A stretch of DNA of 64,000 bases from Mycolicibacterium sp. lyk4-40-TYG-92. Its GTDB lineage: Bacteria; Actinomycetota; Actinomycetes; Mycobacteriales; Mycobacteriaceae. This document shows, piece after piece, positions 1 to 8,461 of this stretch (the first letter of the stretch is position 1; each line of letters opens with the position of its first letter). Location: NCBI RefSeq assembly GCF_030209435.1, contig NZ_JARVRX010000020.1:62001-126000 (forward strand), written 5' to 3'. The position numbers and the translations under genes were made by a program. The notes under the pieces were generated by a model. It was not told the origin of the DNA. It did not search any database and saw only the letters and a list, made by a program, of their open reading frames with translations.

Positions 1-1127
1 GCCCCGCGCACCCGGGTCTGGTATCGGCCGAAGTTCGCCGCCCCATCCTCCAGGCCGGGGATGGTCTGGCTGGTGACGGTCCACGCGGTCGGGGTGGCGA
101 ACATCGCGCCGCCGGGGACATCGAAGTGTCCGGTAACGATGTTGACGACGTCGATCAGCCAGCTCGCGAGGCTGCCGAACTCCTGGTTGCAGGTGCCGAT
201 GCGGCCGTAGACGACGGCGCGGGGCGTACCGGCCAGCTCCCGGGCCAGTTCCCGAATTCGTTCTGCCTCGATACCTGTTGCGGCAGAGACCCTTTCGGGC
301 GACCAGTCGGCCACGGCGCGCTGCAGTTCGGCTACCCCGTCAAGGTGCTGCTCCAGTTGGCCGAGATTGACCAGTCCTTCTTCGAACACCGCGTGGATGA
401 CGCCCAGCAGCAGCGCCGCGTCGGTGCCCGGGGTGATCGGCAGCCACTCGTCGGCCTTGGCGGCAGTCTGCGTCCGGACCGGGTCGATGACGATCACCTT
501 GCCGCGCTTACGGATTCCGCCGATGATGCCCATGATGTCGGGGGCCGCCAGGAGCGAGCCCTGTGAGGCCGCCGGGTTGGCGCCCATCACCACCAGCAGG
601 TCGGTGCGCTGCACATCGGGTGTCGGGAAGGCCCACCAGCTGCCGTACATGAGGTGCGACGACAGGTTCTTCGGCCACTGGTCGATGGTGCCCGGCGAAT
701 AGGTGATCGGCATGCCGGACAGGCCGAGCAGGATCGCGGCGTACCGCGACAGCGAAAACGAGTGCGCCAGTGGGTTTCCCGTATATGCGGCGACCGCGCC
801 GATGCCGTGCTTCGCGATGACCGGCGCCAGCAGTTCGGTGCAGCGCCGGAACGCGGTGTCCCAGTCGACTTCGTGCCACTGGCCGTCGACCTTGATCATC
901 GGCCGGCGAATCCGGTCCGGGTCCTCGTGGAGCGCACCCAGGGAGGCGCCCTTCGGGCAGATGTGGCCCGCACTCCATTCGTCGGCCTTGTTCGGCCTGA
1001 TGCCGGCGACCTTGCCGCCCGACACCTGAATCTCCAAGCCGCACATGGCTTCACAGAGGCAGCAGGCGTGCAGATGCAGTCCGTCTTCGCCGACTTCGGC
1101 GAGGACTCGTGGCTCGGTTCCCATCAT
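1..1127 (-). CDS. Molybdopterin-dependent oxidoreductase, N-terminal part (cut by window edge)
   Basis: About 375 N-terminal residues are present; the rest lies left of the window. Near the N terminus a Cx2Cx3C cluster (C22, C25, C29) plus C57 in ICPKG form the [4Fe-4S] site typical of the DMSO-reductase / formate-dehydrogenase superfamily. A long molybdopterin-binding fold follows, with the stretch VVMGANPAASQGSL. Two ATG codons in tandem (1127 and 1124) are possible starts; the first is used. The family carries out two-electron redox chemistry on small molecules. I see no obvious Cys or Sec ligand to molybdenum in the visible part, so the substrate (formate, nitrate or other) is undecided. 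Family confident, specificity unknown. Confidence 0.85.
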   Translation of the reverse strand, partial: MMGTEPRVLAEVGEDGLHLHACCLCEAMCGLEIQVSGGKVAGIRPNKADEWSAGHICPKGASLGALHEDPDRIRRPMIKVDGQWHEVDWDTAFRRCTELLAPVIAKHGIGAVAAYTGNPLAHSFSLSRYAAILLGLSGMPITYSPGTIDQWPKNLSSHLMYGSWWAFPTPDVQRTDLLVVMGANPAASQGSLLAAPDIMGIIGGIRKRGKVIVIDPVRTQTAAKADEWLPITPGTDAALLLGVIHAVFEEGLVNLGQLEQHLDGVAELQRAVADWSPERVSAATGIEAERIRELARELAGTPRAVVYGRIGTCNQEFGSLASWLIDVVNIVTGHFDVPGGAMFATPTAWTVTSQTIPGLEDGAANFGRYQTRVRG

Positions 1128-1188
1128 CCGACTGTAACGGCGTTACTGAGACCTGGGTCACGATTGCTCCCGATGTCCGGGAGACAGG

Positions 1189-1728
1189 CTACAAGGCGTG
1201 TGAAAGCTCCCGGCCGAATTGCAGCAACCGCTGCATCTGGGCCAGGCCACCGTCGTCGACGGACTTGGTGTACCGGAACGACTCACAGAAGAAGTCGGTG
1301 TCGATTGCCGACTTCTGCCGGCTGCGGGTGATCAGCTGGGTGTACATCCGCAGCCGCACCTCGGCCAGGCGCCGCGTGCCGTCGGCCAGCACCTCGAACT
1401 GGGTGGTCAGGATGTGGTCGGTGATGGTGGACAACAGGATGGTCCGCACCGAGGTGTCCAACGTGCGGCGCAGTTGTTCGTCGTCACCGTTGGCGTCGTC
1501 GTCGGCCCGCCACATGATCAGCCGCTCGCCGTCGGTGAGGACGACCTCCTGCCACACGGCGTCGCCCCAGGACTCCTCGGACGCGCCGCGCGACATGATG
1601 AAGGACTTGATGGACCGGAAGTCGACCACCGACCGGAGCTGCTCGAGCGCCAGCTCCGGATCGCGCAGATAGACCTTCGCCGCGTCCGAGACACTCGAGT
1701 AGGGCGCCCAGTCCTGCGGCTCGTCCAC
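1189..1728 (-). CDS. Conserved mycobacterial protein of unknown function (Rv2532c-like position)
   Basis: A 179-residue soluble acidic protein with no signal peptide or membrane segment. I recognise no catalytic motif. It starts 2 bases after the nusB stop and is transcribed with nusB, efp and pepQ, the place Rv2532c holds in M. tuberculosis. A central charged stretch (around WRADDDANGDDEQ) suggests a surface loop. The operon position hints at a role close to transcription or translation, but that is inference only. Confidence 0.75.
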   Translation of the reverse strand: MDEPQDWAPYSSVSDAAKVYLRDPELALEQLRSVVDFRSIKSFIMSRGASEESWGDAVWQEVVLTDGERLIMWRADDDANGDDEQLRRTLDTSVRTILLSTITDHILTTQFEVLADGTRRLAEVRLRMYTQLITRSRQKSAIDTDFFCESFRYTKSVDDGGLAQMQRLLQFGRELSHAL

Positions 1729-1730
1729 GG

Positions 1731-2198
1731 CTACTCGCCCCGGACCGCCGCCGCAGCAGCCCGGATCTGCGGCGTCACCAGCATGACCTGGCCGAGCACG
1801 CCGTTGACGAAGCCGGGTGACTCATCGGTGGACAGCGTCTTCGCCAACTCGACCGCCTCGTCGACGGCGACCGGTTCCGGCACGTCCGTCGCATGCAGCA
1901 ACTCCCACACCGCAACGCGCAGGATCGCCCGGTCCACCGCGGGCAGCCGCTCCAGCGTCCAGCCCTGCAGATGCGCGGAGATCAGGTCGTCGATGTGCGC
2001 GGCGTGCTCGGTGACGCCGTTGGCGACGGTCACCGTGTACGGGTTCAGCACCGACACCTCGGGGTCGCTGTCGGCAATGGCGTTGCGCAGCTTCGCGCCC
2101 TCGGCGGCGGTGATCCCGCGGGCCTCGGCCTCGAACAGCAGGTCGACGGCGCGCTTGCGCGCCTGGTGCCGACCCTTATCGGAGCGACGGTCAGGCAT
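1731..2198 (-). CDS. nusB: Transcription antitermination factor NusB
   Basis: A 155-residue protein with the all-helical NusB fold: a basic N terminus (RHQARKRAVDLLFEAEARG) that contacts boxA RNA, and C-terminal signatures including PAVDRAILRVAVWEL and VDEAVELAKTLSTDESPGFVNGVL. With NusE/S10 it assembles the antitermination complex on rRNA operons. The ATG at 2198 lies inside the end of efp (8-base overlap), so the two are translationally coupled. The frame stays open upstream inside efp, but the MPDRR start gives the family's normal length. Confidence 0.95.
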   Translation of the reverse strand: MPDRRSDKGRHQARKRAVDLLFEAEARGITAAEGAKLRNAIADSDPEVSVLNPYTVTVANGVTEHAAHIDDLISAHLQGWTLERLPAVDRAILRVAVWELLHATDVPEPVAVDEAVELAKTLSTDESPGFVNGVLGQVMLVTPQIRAAAAAVRGE

Positions 2199-2754
2199 TG
2201 ACCCGACTGATGTAGCTGCTGTCGCGGGTGTCCACCTTGAGCTTGTCACCGATGTTGATGAACAGCGGAACCTGGATCTCGGCGCCGGTCTCCAGGGTGG
2301 CCGGCTTGGTGCCGGCGTTCGAGCGGTCGCCCTGCAGGCCCGGCTCGGTGTGTGCCACGACGATGTCGATGCTGACGGGCAGTTCCAGGTACAGCGGTGC
2401 GCCGTTGTGGAACGCGATCTGCACCTGCAGGTTCTCCAGCAGGAAGCCCGCGGCGTCGCCGACAAGAGCCTCGGGCAGCGGGTGCTGCTCGAAGTCCTCG
2501 GCGTCCATGAAGACGAAGTCACTGCCGTCGCGGTACAGGTAGGTGGCGTCACGACGGTCGACGGTCGCGGTCTCCACCTTCACGCCGGCGTTGAAGGTCT
2601 TGTCGACGACCTTGCCCGACAGCACGTTCTTGAGCTTCGTGCGCACGAAGGCCGGGCCCTTGCCGGGCTTGACGTGCTGGAACTCGGTGATCTGCCACAG
2701 CTGGCCCTCGATGTTGAGGACAAGACCATTCTTGAAGTCGGCGGTAGATGCCAC
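2191..2754 (-). CDS. efp: Elongation factor P
   Basis: 187 residues, the standard EF-P length, with three beta-barrel domains. EF-P binds between the ribosomal P and E sites and relieves stalling at consecutive prolines. The KOW-like N-terminal domain carries the loop HVKPGKGPAF, whose lysine is at the position modified in some bacteria. The C-terminal signature is near GAEIQVPLFINIGDKLKVDT. The start is a GTG at 2754 preceded by an AGGAGC ribosome-binding site; the frame is open further upstream without homology. It overlaps nusB by 8 bases and lies 28 bases downstream of pepQ. Confidence 0.95.
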   Translation of the reverse strand: MASTADFKNGLVLNIEGQLWQITEFQHVKPGKGPAFVRTKLKNVLSGKVVDKTFNAGVKVETATVDRRDATYLYRDGSDFVFMDAEDFEQHPLPEALVGDAAGFLLENLQVQIAFHNGAPLYLELPVSIDIVVAHTEPGLQGDRSNAGTKPATLETGAEIQVPLFINIGDKLKVDTRDSSYISRVNA

Positions 2755-2782
2755 GGTGGGTACTGCTCCTAGCTCTCTGTCA

Positions 2783-3886
2783 TCAGAGGATGGCCAGTTC
2801 CTTGGGGAACCGGGTAAGTAACTCGGGTGTGGGTGTCTTGTCGCTGCCCACGACCAGCGTGTCCTCGATTCGGACGCCGCCCCGGCCGGGCAGGTAGACA
2901 CCGGGCTCTACGGTGACCACAGAGCCAGCAAGCAGTGTACCGGCGGCGGCGGAGTTGATTCCCGGCGCTTCGTGAATCTGCAACCCGACCCCGTGCCCCA
3001 GCCCGTGGGAGAACTGCTCGCCGTACCCGGCATCGGTGATGACCTGCCGTGATGCGCGGTCCACGGCCGCCAGTGTCGTGCCCGCCACCAGCGCTTCCCG
3101 GCCGGCCCGCTGGGACGTCGCGACCAGGTCGTAGATGTCGCGCTGCCACTGCGCCACCGGCGACAGTACGAAGGTGCGCGTCATGTCGGAGTGGTAACCC
3201 TCGACCAGCGCACCGAAATCGATCTTGACGAAATCACCGGCCGCCAGCACGGCATCGGTCGGCCGGTGGTGCGGTATCGCGGAGTTGGCACCGGTCGCGA
3301 CGATGGTCTCGAACGACGGGCCGTCGGCGCCGTGGTCCAGCATCCGCGCCTCGAGCTCGCGGCCGACCTCCTTCTCCGTGCGGCCCGCCCGCAGCCCACC
3401 CGATTCGATCAGGTCTTTGAGCGCGGCATCGGCGGCCTCGCAGGCCAGTCGCAGGATCGCGATCTCACCGGCGTCCTTGACCTCGCGCAACGCCTCGACC
3501 GTGCCGGGGGCCCGGACCAGTTCGATGTCGCCGCTGACGCGCTGCAGCGCCGCATGGGCGTCGACCGTCATGACATGGCTTTCGAACCCCAGCCGCTTGA
3601 TGCCGGCAGCCTCCGCCGCACGTACCAGTGCGGGCGCACACGCCCGTTCGATGACGATCTGCGCGTCCGGGGACTGCTGCGCGGCCTGCGTGCGGTACCG
3701 CCCGTCGGTGGCGAGAAGAAACGTCTCCCCGTCCCCGTCCTGCTCACTGGGAATCAGCAGTGCCGCGTTCGATCCGGTGAATCCGGACAGATAACGCACG
3801 TTGACCAGGTCGGTTACCAGGATCGCATCCAACCCGGCGGCCGCCAGGTGGCGACGCAGAATGTGGCGCCGGTGGGAAATTGTCAC
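2783..3886 (-). CDS. pepQ: M24 family Xaa-Pro peptidase (PepQ/PepP-like)
   Basis: 367 residues. A creatinase-like N-terminal domain (1-130) is followed by a pita-bread M24 catalytic domain. Metal ligands sit in VKIDFGALVEGYHSDMTRTF (two aspartates), HGLGHGVGL (histidine), VTVEPGVYLPG and GVRIEDT (glutamates). The enzyme hydrolyses peptide bonds next to proline in the cytosol. GTG start at 3886. It heads the pepQ-efp-nusB series, an arrangement shared with M. tuberculosis (Rv2535c) and functionally sensible because EF-P helps make proline-rich proteins that this enzyme helps degrade. Confidence 0.9.
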   Translation of the reverse strand: MTISHRRHILRRHLAAAGLDAILVTDLVNVRYLSGFTGSNAALLIPSEQDGDGETFLLATDGRYRTQAAQQSPDAQIVIERACAPALVRAAEAAGIKRLGFESHVMTVDAHAALQRVSGDIELVRAPGTVEALREVKDAGEIAILRLACEAADAALKDLIESGGLRAGRTEKEVGRELEARMLDHGADGPSFETIVATGANSAIPHHRPTDAVLAAGDFVKIDFGALVEGYHSDMTRTFVLSPVAQWQRDIYDLVATSQRAGREALVAGTTLAAVDRASRQVITDAGYGEQFSHGLGHGVGLQIHEAPGINSAAAGTLLAGSVVTVEPGVYLPGRGGVRIEDTLVVGSDKTPTPELLTRFPKELAIL

Positions 3887-3919
3887 GATATGTGACGCTA
3901 CTCGCTACGCTGTCTGCTC

Positions 3920-4492
3920 ATGAGTAAGTGGTTGCTGCGCGGAATCGTCTTTGCGGCGTTGATGGTGATCGTCCGATTGCTGCAAGGCGCCATGATCGGA
4001 GCCTGGGAAAAACAGTCGCTGATCATCAGTGTGACGCTCGTCGTGCTGTACATCATCGCCGCCTTTGCCTGGGGCGTTCTCGATGGCCAGAGCGACGCGA
4101 AGGCGCAGCCCGACCCCGACCGCCGCGAGGACCTGGCGATGGCGTGGCTGGTCGGCGGCCTGTTCGCCGGCGTCGTCAGCGGCTTCTTCTCGTGGCTGAT
4201 CGGCCAGTTCTACGACAACATCTACGTCGACGCGCTGGCCGCCGAGGTCACCACGTTTGCCGCGTTCACCGCGCTGATCGTCTTCGTCGGCGGCGTCTGC
4301 GGTGTGTCGCTCGGCCGTTGGCTGATCGACCGCAAAGCCCCGCCGCCCCCGAAGCACGACCACGCCGGGGACGGCGAGCGCGCCGACACCGACGTCTTCG
4401 CCGCGGTTTCCGTCGCGGTCCCCGCCGCCGATGGTGCCGAAGGCGAAACCGAGATCATCGAGACCACGCCCAAGACCAACCCCGAGTCCTGA
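3920..4492 (+). CDS. B-4DMT family four-helix membrane protein (Rv2536-like)
   Basis: 190 residues with four hydrophobic helices at about 4-25, 34-52, 75-95 and 110-135, then an acidic, proline-rich cytosolic tail. Mycobacterial homologues are named B-4DMT family transporters, but no substrate is known. It is transcribed away from pepQ (33 bases between starts) and ends just before a strong intrinsic terminator, so it is probably monocistronic. The product name rests on recalled family likeness. Confidence 0.8.
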   Translation: MSKWLLRGIVFAALMVIVRLLQGAMIGAWEKQSLIISVTLVVLYIIAAFAWGVLDGQSDAKAQPDPDRREDLAMAWLVGGLFAGVVSGFFSWLIGQFYDNIYVDALAAEVTTFAAFTALIVFVGGVCGVSLGRWLIDRKAPPPPKHDHAGDGERADTDVFAAVSVAVPAADGAEGETEIIETTPKTNPES

Positions 4493-4506
4493 GACTCGGA
4501 GACGAG

Positions 4507-4544
4507 AATCGCGGCCAGTCGTCAGGACTGGCCGCGATTTTTTT
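4507..4544 (+). terminator. Rho-independent terminator after the B-4DMT gene
   Basis: A perfect 14-base-pair stem (arms 4507-4520 and 4526-4539) with the 5-base loop gtcag runs directly into seven T residues (4538-4544). It starts 15 bases after the stop of the B-4DMT gene. A canonical U-tract is uncommon in mycobacteria, which makes this the clearest terminator in the window. Confidence 0.93.
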
Positions 4545-4595
4545 GCCGAAATAGTTGTAAGACTTCGGCGGTGTGACGGCTCCTAACCAGTGAGA

Positions 4596-4614
4596 GCGGC
4601 TCAACGGGAGCCGC
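4596..4614 (+). other. Short hairpin in the 5' leader of the secreted-protein gene
   Basis: GCGGCTC (4596-4602) and GAGCCGC (4608-4614) pair around a 5-base loop, ending 22 bases before the ATG at 4637 and upstream of the GAGGAG ribosome-binding site. It could stabilise the transcript or affect initiation, but nothing visible marks it as a riboswitch. Confidence 0.35.
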
Positions 4615-4636
4615 AAACCTGAATGAGGAGCACGTC

Positions 4637-5002
4637 ATGAATCGCACGAAGTCCGTCACCACCGCACTCGGCGCGGCAGCCGCCGCCCTGGCCGCCCCGG
4701 CTGTGCTGTTTCCCGGAACCGGAACCGCACAGGCGGCGTCTGTGCTCGAGACGACGAGTGACGCCGCGGGCGTCACGGTTCACATCACGTCGGCGGGGAG
4801 CGAAGGCCTGTGCTTCTACTCGGCCGAGCCGTGGTTCGGCTGGCAGACGGTCAAGCCGCTGCCGGTGTACAAGGTGCCGTTCCAGCTGCAGGCAAACCAG
4901 AGCCACAACCTGTGGTTCCCGGGCATTCAGACCGGCACGACGTGGAAAGCCAAGGTCGAATGCCCGGTCGGCGGCACCGACTACTTCAATCCCACCTACT
5001 GA
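4637..5002 (+). CDS. Small secreted protein of unknown function
   Basis: 121 residues. A signal peptide has a basic start (MNRTKS), an Ala-rich hydrophobic core and a likely signal-peptidase I site after GTAQA (about residue 33). The mature part of roughly 88 residues has two cysteines, in GLCFYS and VECPVGG, which could form one disulfide, and many aromatics, as in small beta-sandwich exported proteins. GAGGAG lies 7 bases before the ATG. It occupies the place where aroQ follows aroB in M. tuberculosis and converges on aroB with a 7-base gap. Function unknown. Confidence 0.8.
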   Translation: MNRTKSVTTALGAAAAALAAPAVLFPGTGTAQAASVLETTSDAAGVTVHITSAGSEGLCFYSAEPWFGWQTVKPLPVYKVPFQLQANQSHNLWFPGIQTGTTWKAKVECPVGGTDYFNPTY

Positions 5003-5009
5003 GCGCAGC

Positions 5010-6089
5010 TCAGTCCTTAGCCACCACCGAGTAGGCGGCCGCCAGCAGCGAGGGGTCCGGGCCTTCGAGACGGCCCGGCTTGGCCAGGCCGTCGAGCACC
5101 ACGAAGCGCAGCACGCCCGAACGGGTCTTCTTGTCCCCCGCCATCGACTCCAGCAGCTGGCCGAAGGCGTCGGCGTCGTAACTGACCGGCAGGCCCAGCG
5201 CGGTGAGCACCCGGCGGTGGCGGTCAGCGGTGTCGTCGTCGAGACGTCCGGCGAGCCGGCCGAGCTCGGCGGCGAACACCAGGCCCACCGACACGGCGGC
5301 GCCGTGCCGCCACTGGTAGCGCTCGCGCCGCTCGATGGCGTGCGCCAAAGTGTGTCCGTAGTTGAGGATTTCGCGCAGTGCCGATTCCTTCTCGTCGGCG
5401 GCGACCACCTCGGCCTTGACGGCGATGGCGCGGCGGATGAGTTCGGGCAGCACGGTCCCGGTGGGGTCCAGCGCGGCCTCCGGATCGGCCTCGATCAGGT
5501 CCAGGATCACCGGGTCTGCGATGAAGCCGGCCTTCACGATCTCGGCCATGCCGGCGATGATCTCGTTGCGCGGCAACGATTCCAGCGTCGCGAGGTCGAC
5601 CAGCACCGCCAGCGGCTGGTGGAAGGCGCCGACGAGGTTCTTGCCGGCGTCGGTGTTGATACCGGTCTTGCCGCCGACGGCGGCGTCGACCATGCCGAGC
5701 AGCGTCGTGGGCACGTGCACGATGTCCACACCGCGCAGCCAGGTGGCGGCGGCGAACCCGGCGACGTCGGTGGCCGCGCCGCCGCCGAGGCTGACGATGG
5801 CGTCCTTGCGGTCGATCCCGATGCGCCCCAACACTTCCCAGATGAAGCCGACGACGGGCAGTTCCTTGCCCGCCTCGGCGTCCGGGATTTCGATGCGGTG
5901 CGCGTCGATTCCCTTGTCCGCCAGGTACTCACGGATCGCTTCCGCGGTCTGGTTGAGCACCGGCTGGTGCAGGATCGCGACGCGGTGCCGGCCCTGCAGG
6001 ACGCGGCCCAGATCGCCGAGCAGGCCGGTCCCGATGATCACCGGGTACGGCCGGTCGACGTTAACCTCAACGACGACGGGTTCAGTCAT
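5010..6089 (-). CDS. aroB: 3-Dehydroquinate synthase
   Basis: 359 residues. Converts DAHP to 3-dehydroquinate, the second shikimate-pathway step, using NAD+ and a divalent metal. Visible signatures are SLGGGAATDVAGFAAATWLRG (NAD/phosphate loop), TTLLGMVDAAVGGKTGIN with its active-site lysine, the metal-binding region EIVKAGFI, and the histidines of LNYGHTLAHAIE. The ATG at 6089 overlaps the aroK stop in an ATGA, fixing the start; the frame is open upstream only because it shadows the aroK tail. Confidence 0.96.
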   Translation of the reverse strand: MTEPVVVEVNVDRPYPVIIGTGLLGDLGRVLQGRHRVAILHQPVLNQTAEAIREYLADKGIDAHRIEIPDAEAGKELPVVGFIWEVLGRIGIDRKDAIVSLGGGAATDVAGFAAATWLRGVDIVHVPTTLLGMVDAAVGGKTGINTDAGKNLVGAFHQPLAVLVDLATLESLPRNEIIAGMAEIVKAGFIADPVILDLIEADPEAALDPTGTVLPELIRRAIAVKAEVVAADEKESALREILNYGHTLAHAIERRERYQWRHGAAVSVGLVFAAELGRLAGRLDDDTADRHRRVLTALGLPVSYDADAFGQLLESMAGDKKTRSGVLRFVVLDGLAKPGRLEGPDPSLLAAAYSVVAKD

Positions 6090-6721
6090 TGCGAGCCTTT
6101 CAATCGTTTCGCCAGTGCCGCAGGGCTCGGCGGGGCCTCGGTGGTCGGTCCGGGGTTCAGGACCGTGGGCAACCGGCGCCATGCCGAGCGGCGGCGGCGC
6201 CGGGAGTGCTCGTCGCAGCGCGACTGCTCGAGCCGGTGCACGATGTGGCGGACCACGGCACCGGGATTGCGCCGGTTGGTGTTGATGCGGAGCGTGGCGA
6301 CCTGCCGGAACAGCGGCACGCGCTGCGCCATCAGCTCACGGTATTTGGCGCCCGGGTCGTCGCCGGCGAGCAACGGACGTCCGCCGCCCGCGGTACGCCG
6401 AACACCTTCTGCCGCACTGATCTCCAGATAGACGACGGTGTGTCCGACGAGCGCTTCGCGCACCTCCGGGGTGGTCACCGCGCCACCGCCGAGCGAGACG
6501 ACGCCGTCGTGTTCGGCGAGCGCCGCGCGGATCACGTCGGCCTCGATCTTGCGGAACACCGGTTCGCCTTCGGCGAAGATGTCGGCGATGCTGCGACCGG
6601 TCGTCTCGACGATCTTGGCGTCGGTGTCGAGCATCGGCACCTGCAGCGCCTTCGCCAACCGTCGACCGATCGTCGACTTGCCCGAACCGGGCATGCCGAC
6701 CAGTACAGCCTTGGGCACCAT
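6086..6721 (-). CDS. aroK: Shikimate kinase with a C-terminal extension
   Basis: 211 residues; phosphorylates shikimate with ATP. It shows the P-loop GMPGSGKST (residues 9-17), DTD near 32, the shikimate-binding GGGAVT near 80 and the LID arginine in RPLLAG. The catalytic domain ends near residue 165, as in the roughly 176-residue M. tuberculosis enzyme. The last 40 or so residues are extra: an Arg-rich patch (SRRRRRSAWRR) and a Pro/Ala-rich end. It overlaps aroB by 4 bases and follows aroC by 4 bases. The tail probably does not affect catalysis. Confidence 0.95.
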   Translation of the reverse strand: MVPKAVLVGMPGSGKSTIGRRLAKALQVPMLDTDAKIVETTGRSIADIFAEGEPVFRKIEADVIRAALAEHDGVVSLGGGAVTTPEVREALVGHTVVYLEISAAEGVRRTAGGGRPLLAGDDPGAKYRELMAQRVPLFRQVATLRINTNRRNPGAVVRHIVHRLEQSRCDEHSRRRRRSAWRRLPTVLNPGPTTEAPPSPAALAKRLKGSQ

Positions 6722-6725
6722 CGAG

Positions 6726-7931
6726 TTATCCGGACATCTGCGGTTCGCGCTCATGCACCGCACGCAGGTAGTTCTCGACGTTGGCGCGGGTCTCGGGCAG
6801 CGAGTCGCCGCCGAACTTGTCCAGCGCGGCCCGGGCCAGCACCAGCGCCACCATGGCCTCGACGACCACACCGGCTGCCGGCACCGCGCACACATCGGAA
6901 CGCTGGTGGATGGCGACAGCCTCTTCGCCGGTGGCCATGTCGACGGTCGCCAGCGCACGCGGCACGGTCGAGATCGGCTTCATCGCGGCGCGCACGCGCA
7001 GCGGCTGGCCGTTGGTCATGCCGCCTTCCAGACCGCCGGCGCGGTTGGTGGAGCGGGTGATGCCGTCGGCACCGGGGTAGATCTCGTCGTGTGCGACGCT
7101 GCCGCGACGACGCGCGGTCTCGAAACCGTCACCGATCTCGACGCCCTTGATGGCCTGAATGCCCATGACGGCGGCGGCCAGCTGGCTGTCCAGCCGGTTG
7201 TCGCCGCTGATGAACGAGCCGAGGCCGACGGGCAGCCCGCTGACCACCACTTCGACGACACCGCCGAGGGTGTCGCCGTCCTTCTTGGCGGCCTCGATCT
7301 CGGCGATCATCGATTCTTCTGCGGCCTTGTCGAACGCACGCACCGGGCTGTTGTCGATGGCCTCCAGATCCTCGGGCTGCGGGACCGGGCCGTCGTAGGG
7401 CTTCGATGCGCCGATGGCGATGACGTGCGAGACAACCTCGACGCCGAGGGCCTGCTTCAGGAACGCGCGGGCGACGGTGCCGGCCGCGACGCGGGCCGCG
7501 GTCTCGCGGGCGCTGGCGCGCTCGAGCACCGGGCGGGCGTCGTCGAAGCCGTACTTGAGCATGCCGGCGTAGTCGGCGTGCCCGGGCCGGGGGCGGGTCA
7601 GCGGTTCGTTGCGCGCGGTGTTGGCCAGCGCCTCCGGGTCGACCGGGTCGGAGGCCATGACGGTTTCCCACTTGGGCCACTCGGTGTTACCGATCTGGAT
7701 GGCGATCGGGCCACCCAGCGTCTGGCCGTGCCGAACGCCGCCGAGCAGCGTCACTTCGTCCTTTTCGAACTTCATCCGGGCACCGCGGCCGTAGCCGAGA
7801 CGACGCCGCTGCAACTGCGTGGCGATGTCGTCCGAGGTCACCGAAAGACCGGCCACCATGCCTTCGAGCATGGCCACCAGGGCGCGGCCGTGAGATTCAC
7901 CTGCTGTGGTCCATCGCAACACGTGTCCCAT
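6726..7931 (-). CDS. aroC: Chorismate synthase
   Basis: 401 residues, normal for the mycobacterial enzyme (often called aroF there). Converts EPSP to chorismate with reduced FMN. The N-terminal signature GESHGRALVAMLEGMVAGL and the basic motif RRRLGYGRGARM are intact, as are the FMN/substrate regions GMTNGQPLRVR and the C-terminal RSDVCAVPAAGVV. ATG start at 7931. It leads the aroC-aroK-aroB series and follows the GNAT gene by 33 bases. Confidence 0.96.
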   Translation of the reverse strand: MGHVLRWTTAGESHGRALVAMLEGMVAGLSVTSDDIATQLQRRRLGYGRGARMKFEKDEVTLLGGVRHGQTLGGPIAIQIGNTEWPKWETVMASDPVDPEALANTARNEPLTRPRPGHADYAGMLKYGFDDARPVLERASARETAARVAAGTVARAFLKQALGVEVVSHVIAIGASKPYDGPVPQPEDLEAIDNSPVRAFDKAAEESMIAEIEAAKKDGDTLGGVVEVVVSGLPVGLGSFISGDNRLDSQLAAAVMGIQAIKGVEIGDGFETARRRGSVAHDEIYPGADGITRSTNRAGGLEGGMTNGQPLRVRAAMKPISTVPRALATVDMATGEEAVAIHQRSDVCAVPAAGVVVEAMVALVLARAALDKFGGDSLPETRANVENYLRAVHEREPQMSG

Positions 7932-7964
7932 TGTCCCATGAGGGCCTTTACCGGCTGAAATCCG

Positions 7965-8459
7965 TCAGCGCAGGCTGCATTGCAGCAGCACGGTGTCGAT
8001 GTCGCGGCCATGCTTGTGGCCGACCTGGCGCAGCCGTCCGGCCTCGTCGAAACCCAGCTTCTTGTGCAGCGCGACGGACGACGGGTCGCCGCTGTCGGCG
8101 ATCACCGCGATCACCTCGCGCACGCCGGCGGCGCGGGCAGCGTCCAGCAGCGCATCGAGCAGCTCGGACCCGGCCCCCTGTCCGGTGGCCCACGGCGCCA
8201 GATAGATCGAGTCCTCCACCGTGCCCTGATAGGCCGGCCGGGAATGCCAGGGCAGGCAGTATGCGTACCCCGCGACCCTGCCCGCACGTTCAACCACCAG
8301 AAACGGCAGGCCGGCCGCCGCTACCTTGGCGAACCGCGCCTGCCATTCGTCGGCAGCCGGCGGCGCCAGCTCGAACGACGCGACGCTATTGATCACGTAG
8401 TGCGCGTAGATCGCGGCGATGGCGGGCAGGTCAGCGGTGGTGGCGGCACGGGTGGTCAT
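7965..8459 (-). CDS. GNAT N-acetyltransferase, phosphinothricin-acetyltransferase type
   Basis: 164 residues with the GNAT fold. The acetyl-CoA pyrophosphate loop region reads GQGAGSELL (about residues 97-105), preceded by SIYLAPWATG. The N-terminal pattern TADLPAIAAIYAHYVINSVASFE and the C-terminal pattern LHKKLGFDEAGRLRQVGHKHG match the Pat/Bar and methionine-sulfoximine acetyltransferase subgroup, which acetylates amino groups of glutamate analogues. It begins 2 bases after the prepilin-peptidase stop, inside the aromatic-pathway gene series. The true substrate is not known. Confidence 0.85.
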   Translation of the reverse strand: MTTRAATTADLPAIAAIYAHYVINSVASFELAPPAADEWQARFAKVAAAGLPFLVVERAGRVAGYAYCLPWHSRPAYQGTVEDSIYLAPWATGQGAGSELLDALLDAARAAGVREVIAVIADSGDPSSVALHKKLGFDEAGRLRQVGHKHGRDIDTVLLQCSLR

Positions 8460-8461
8460 CG

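Noticed and set aside
1219..2772. 517-codon + strand frame across nusB and efp
   Set aside because: Shadow frame; the minus strand encodes three recognisable proteins there.
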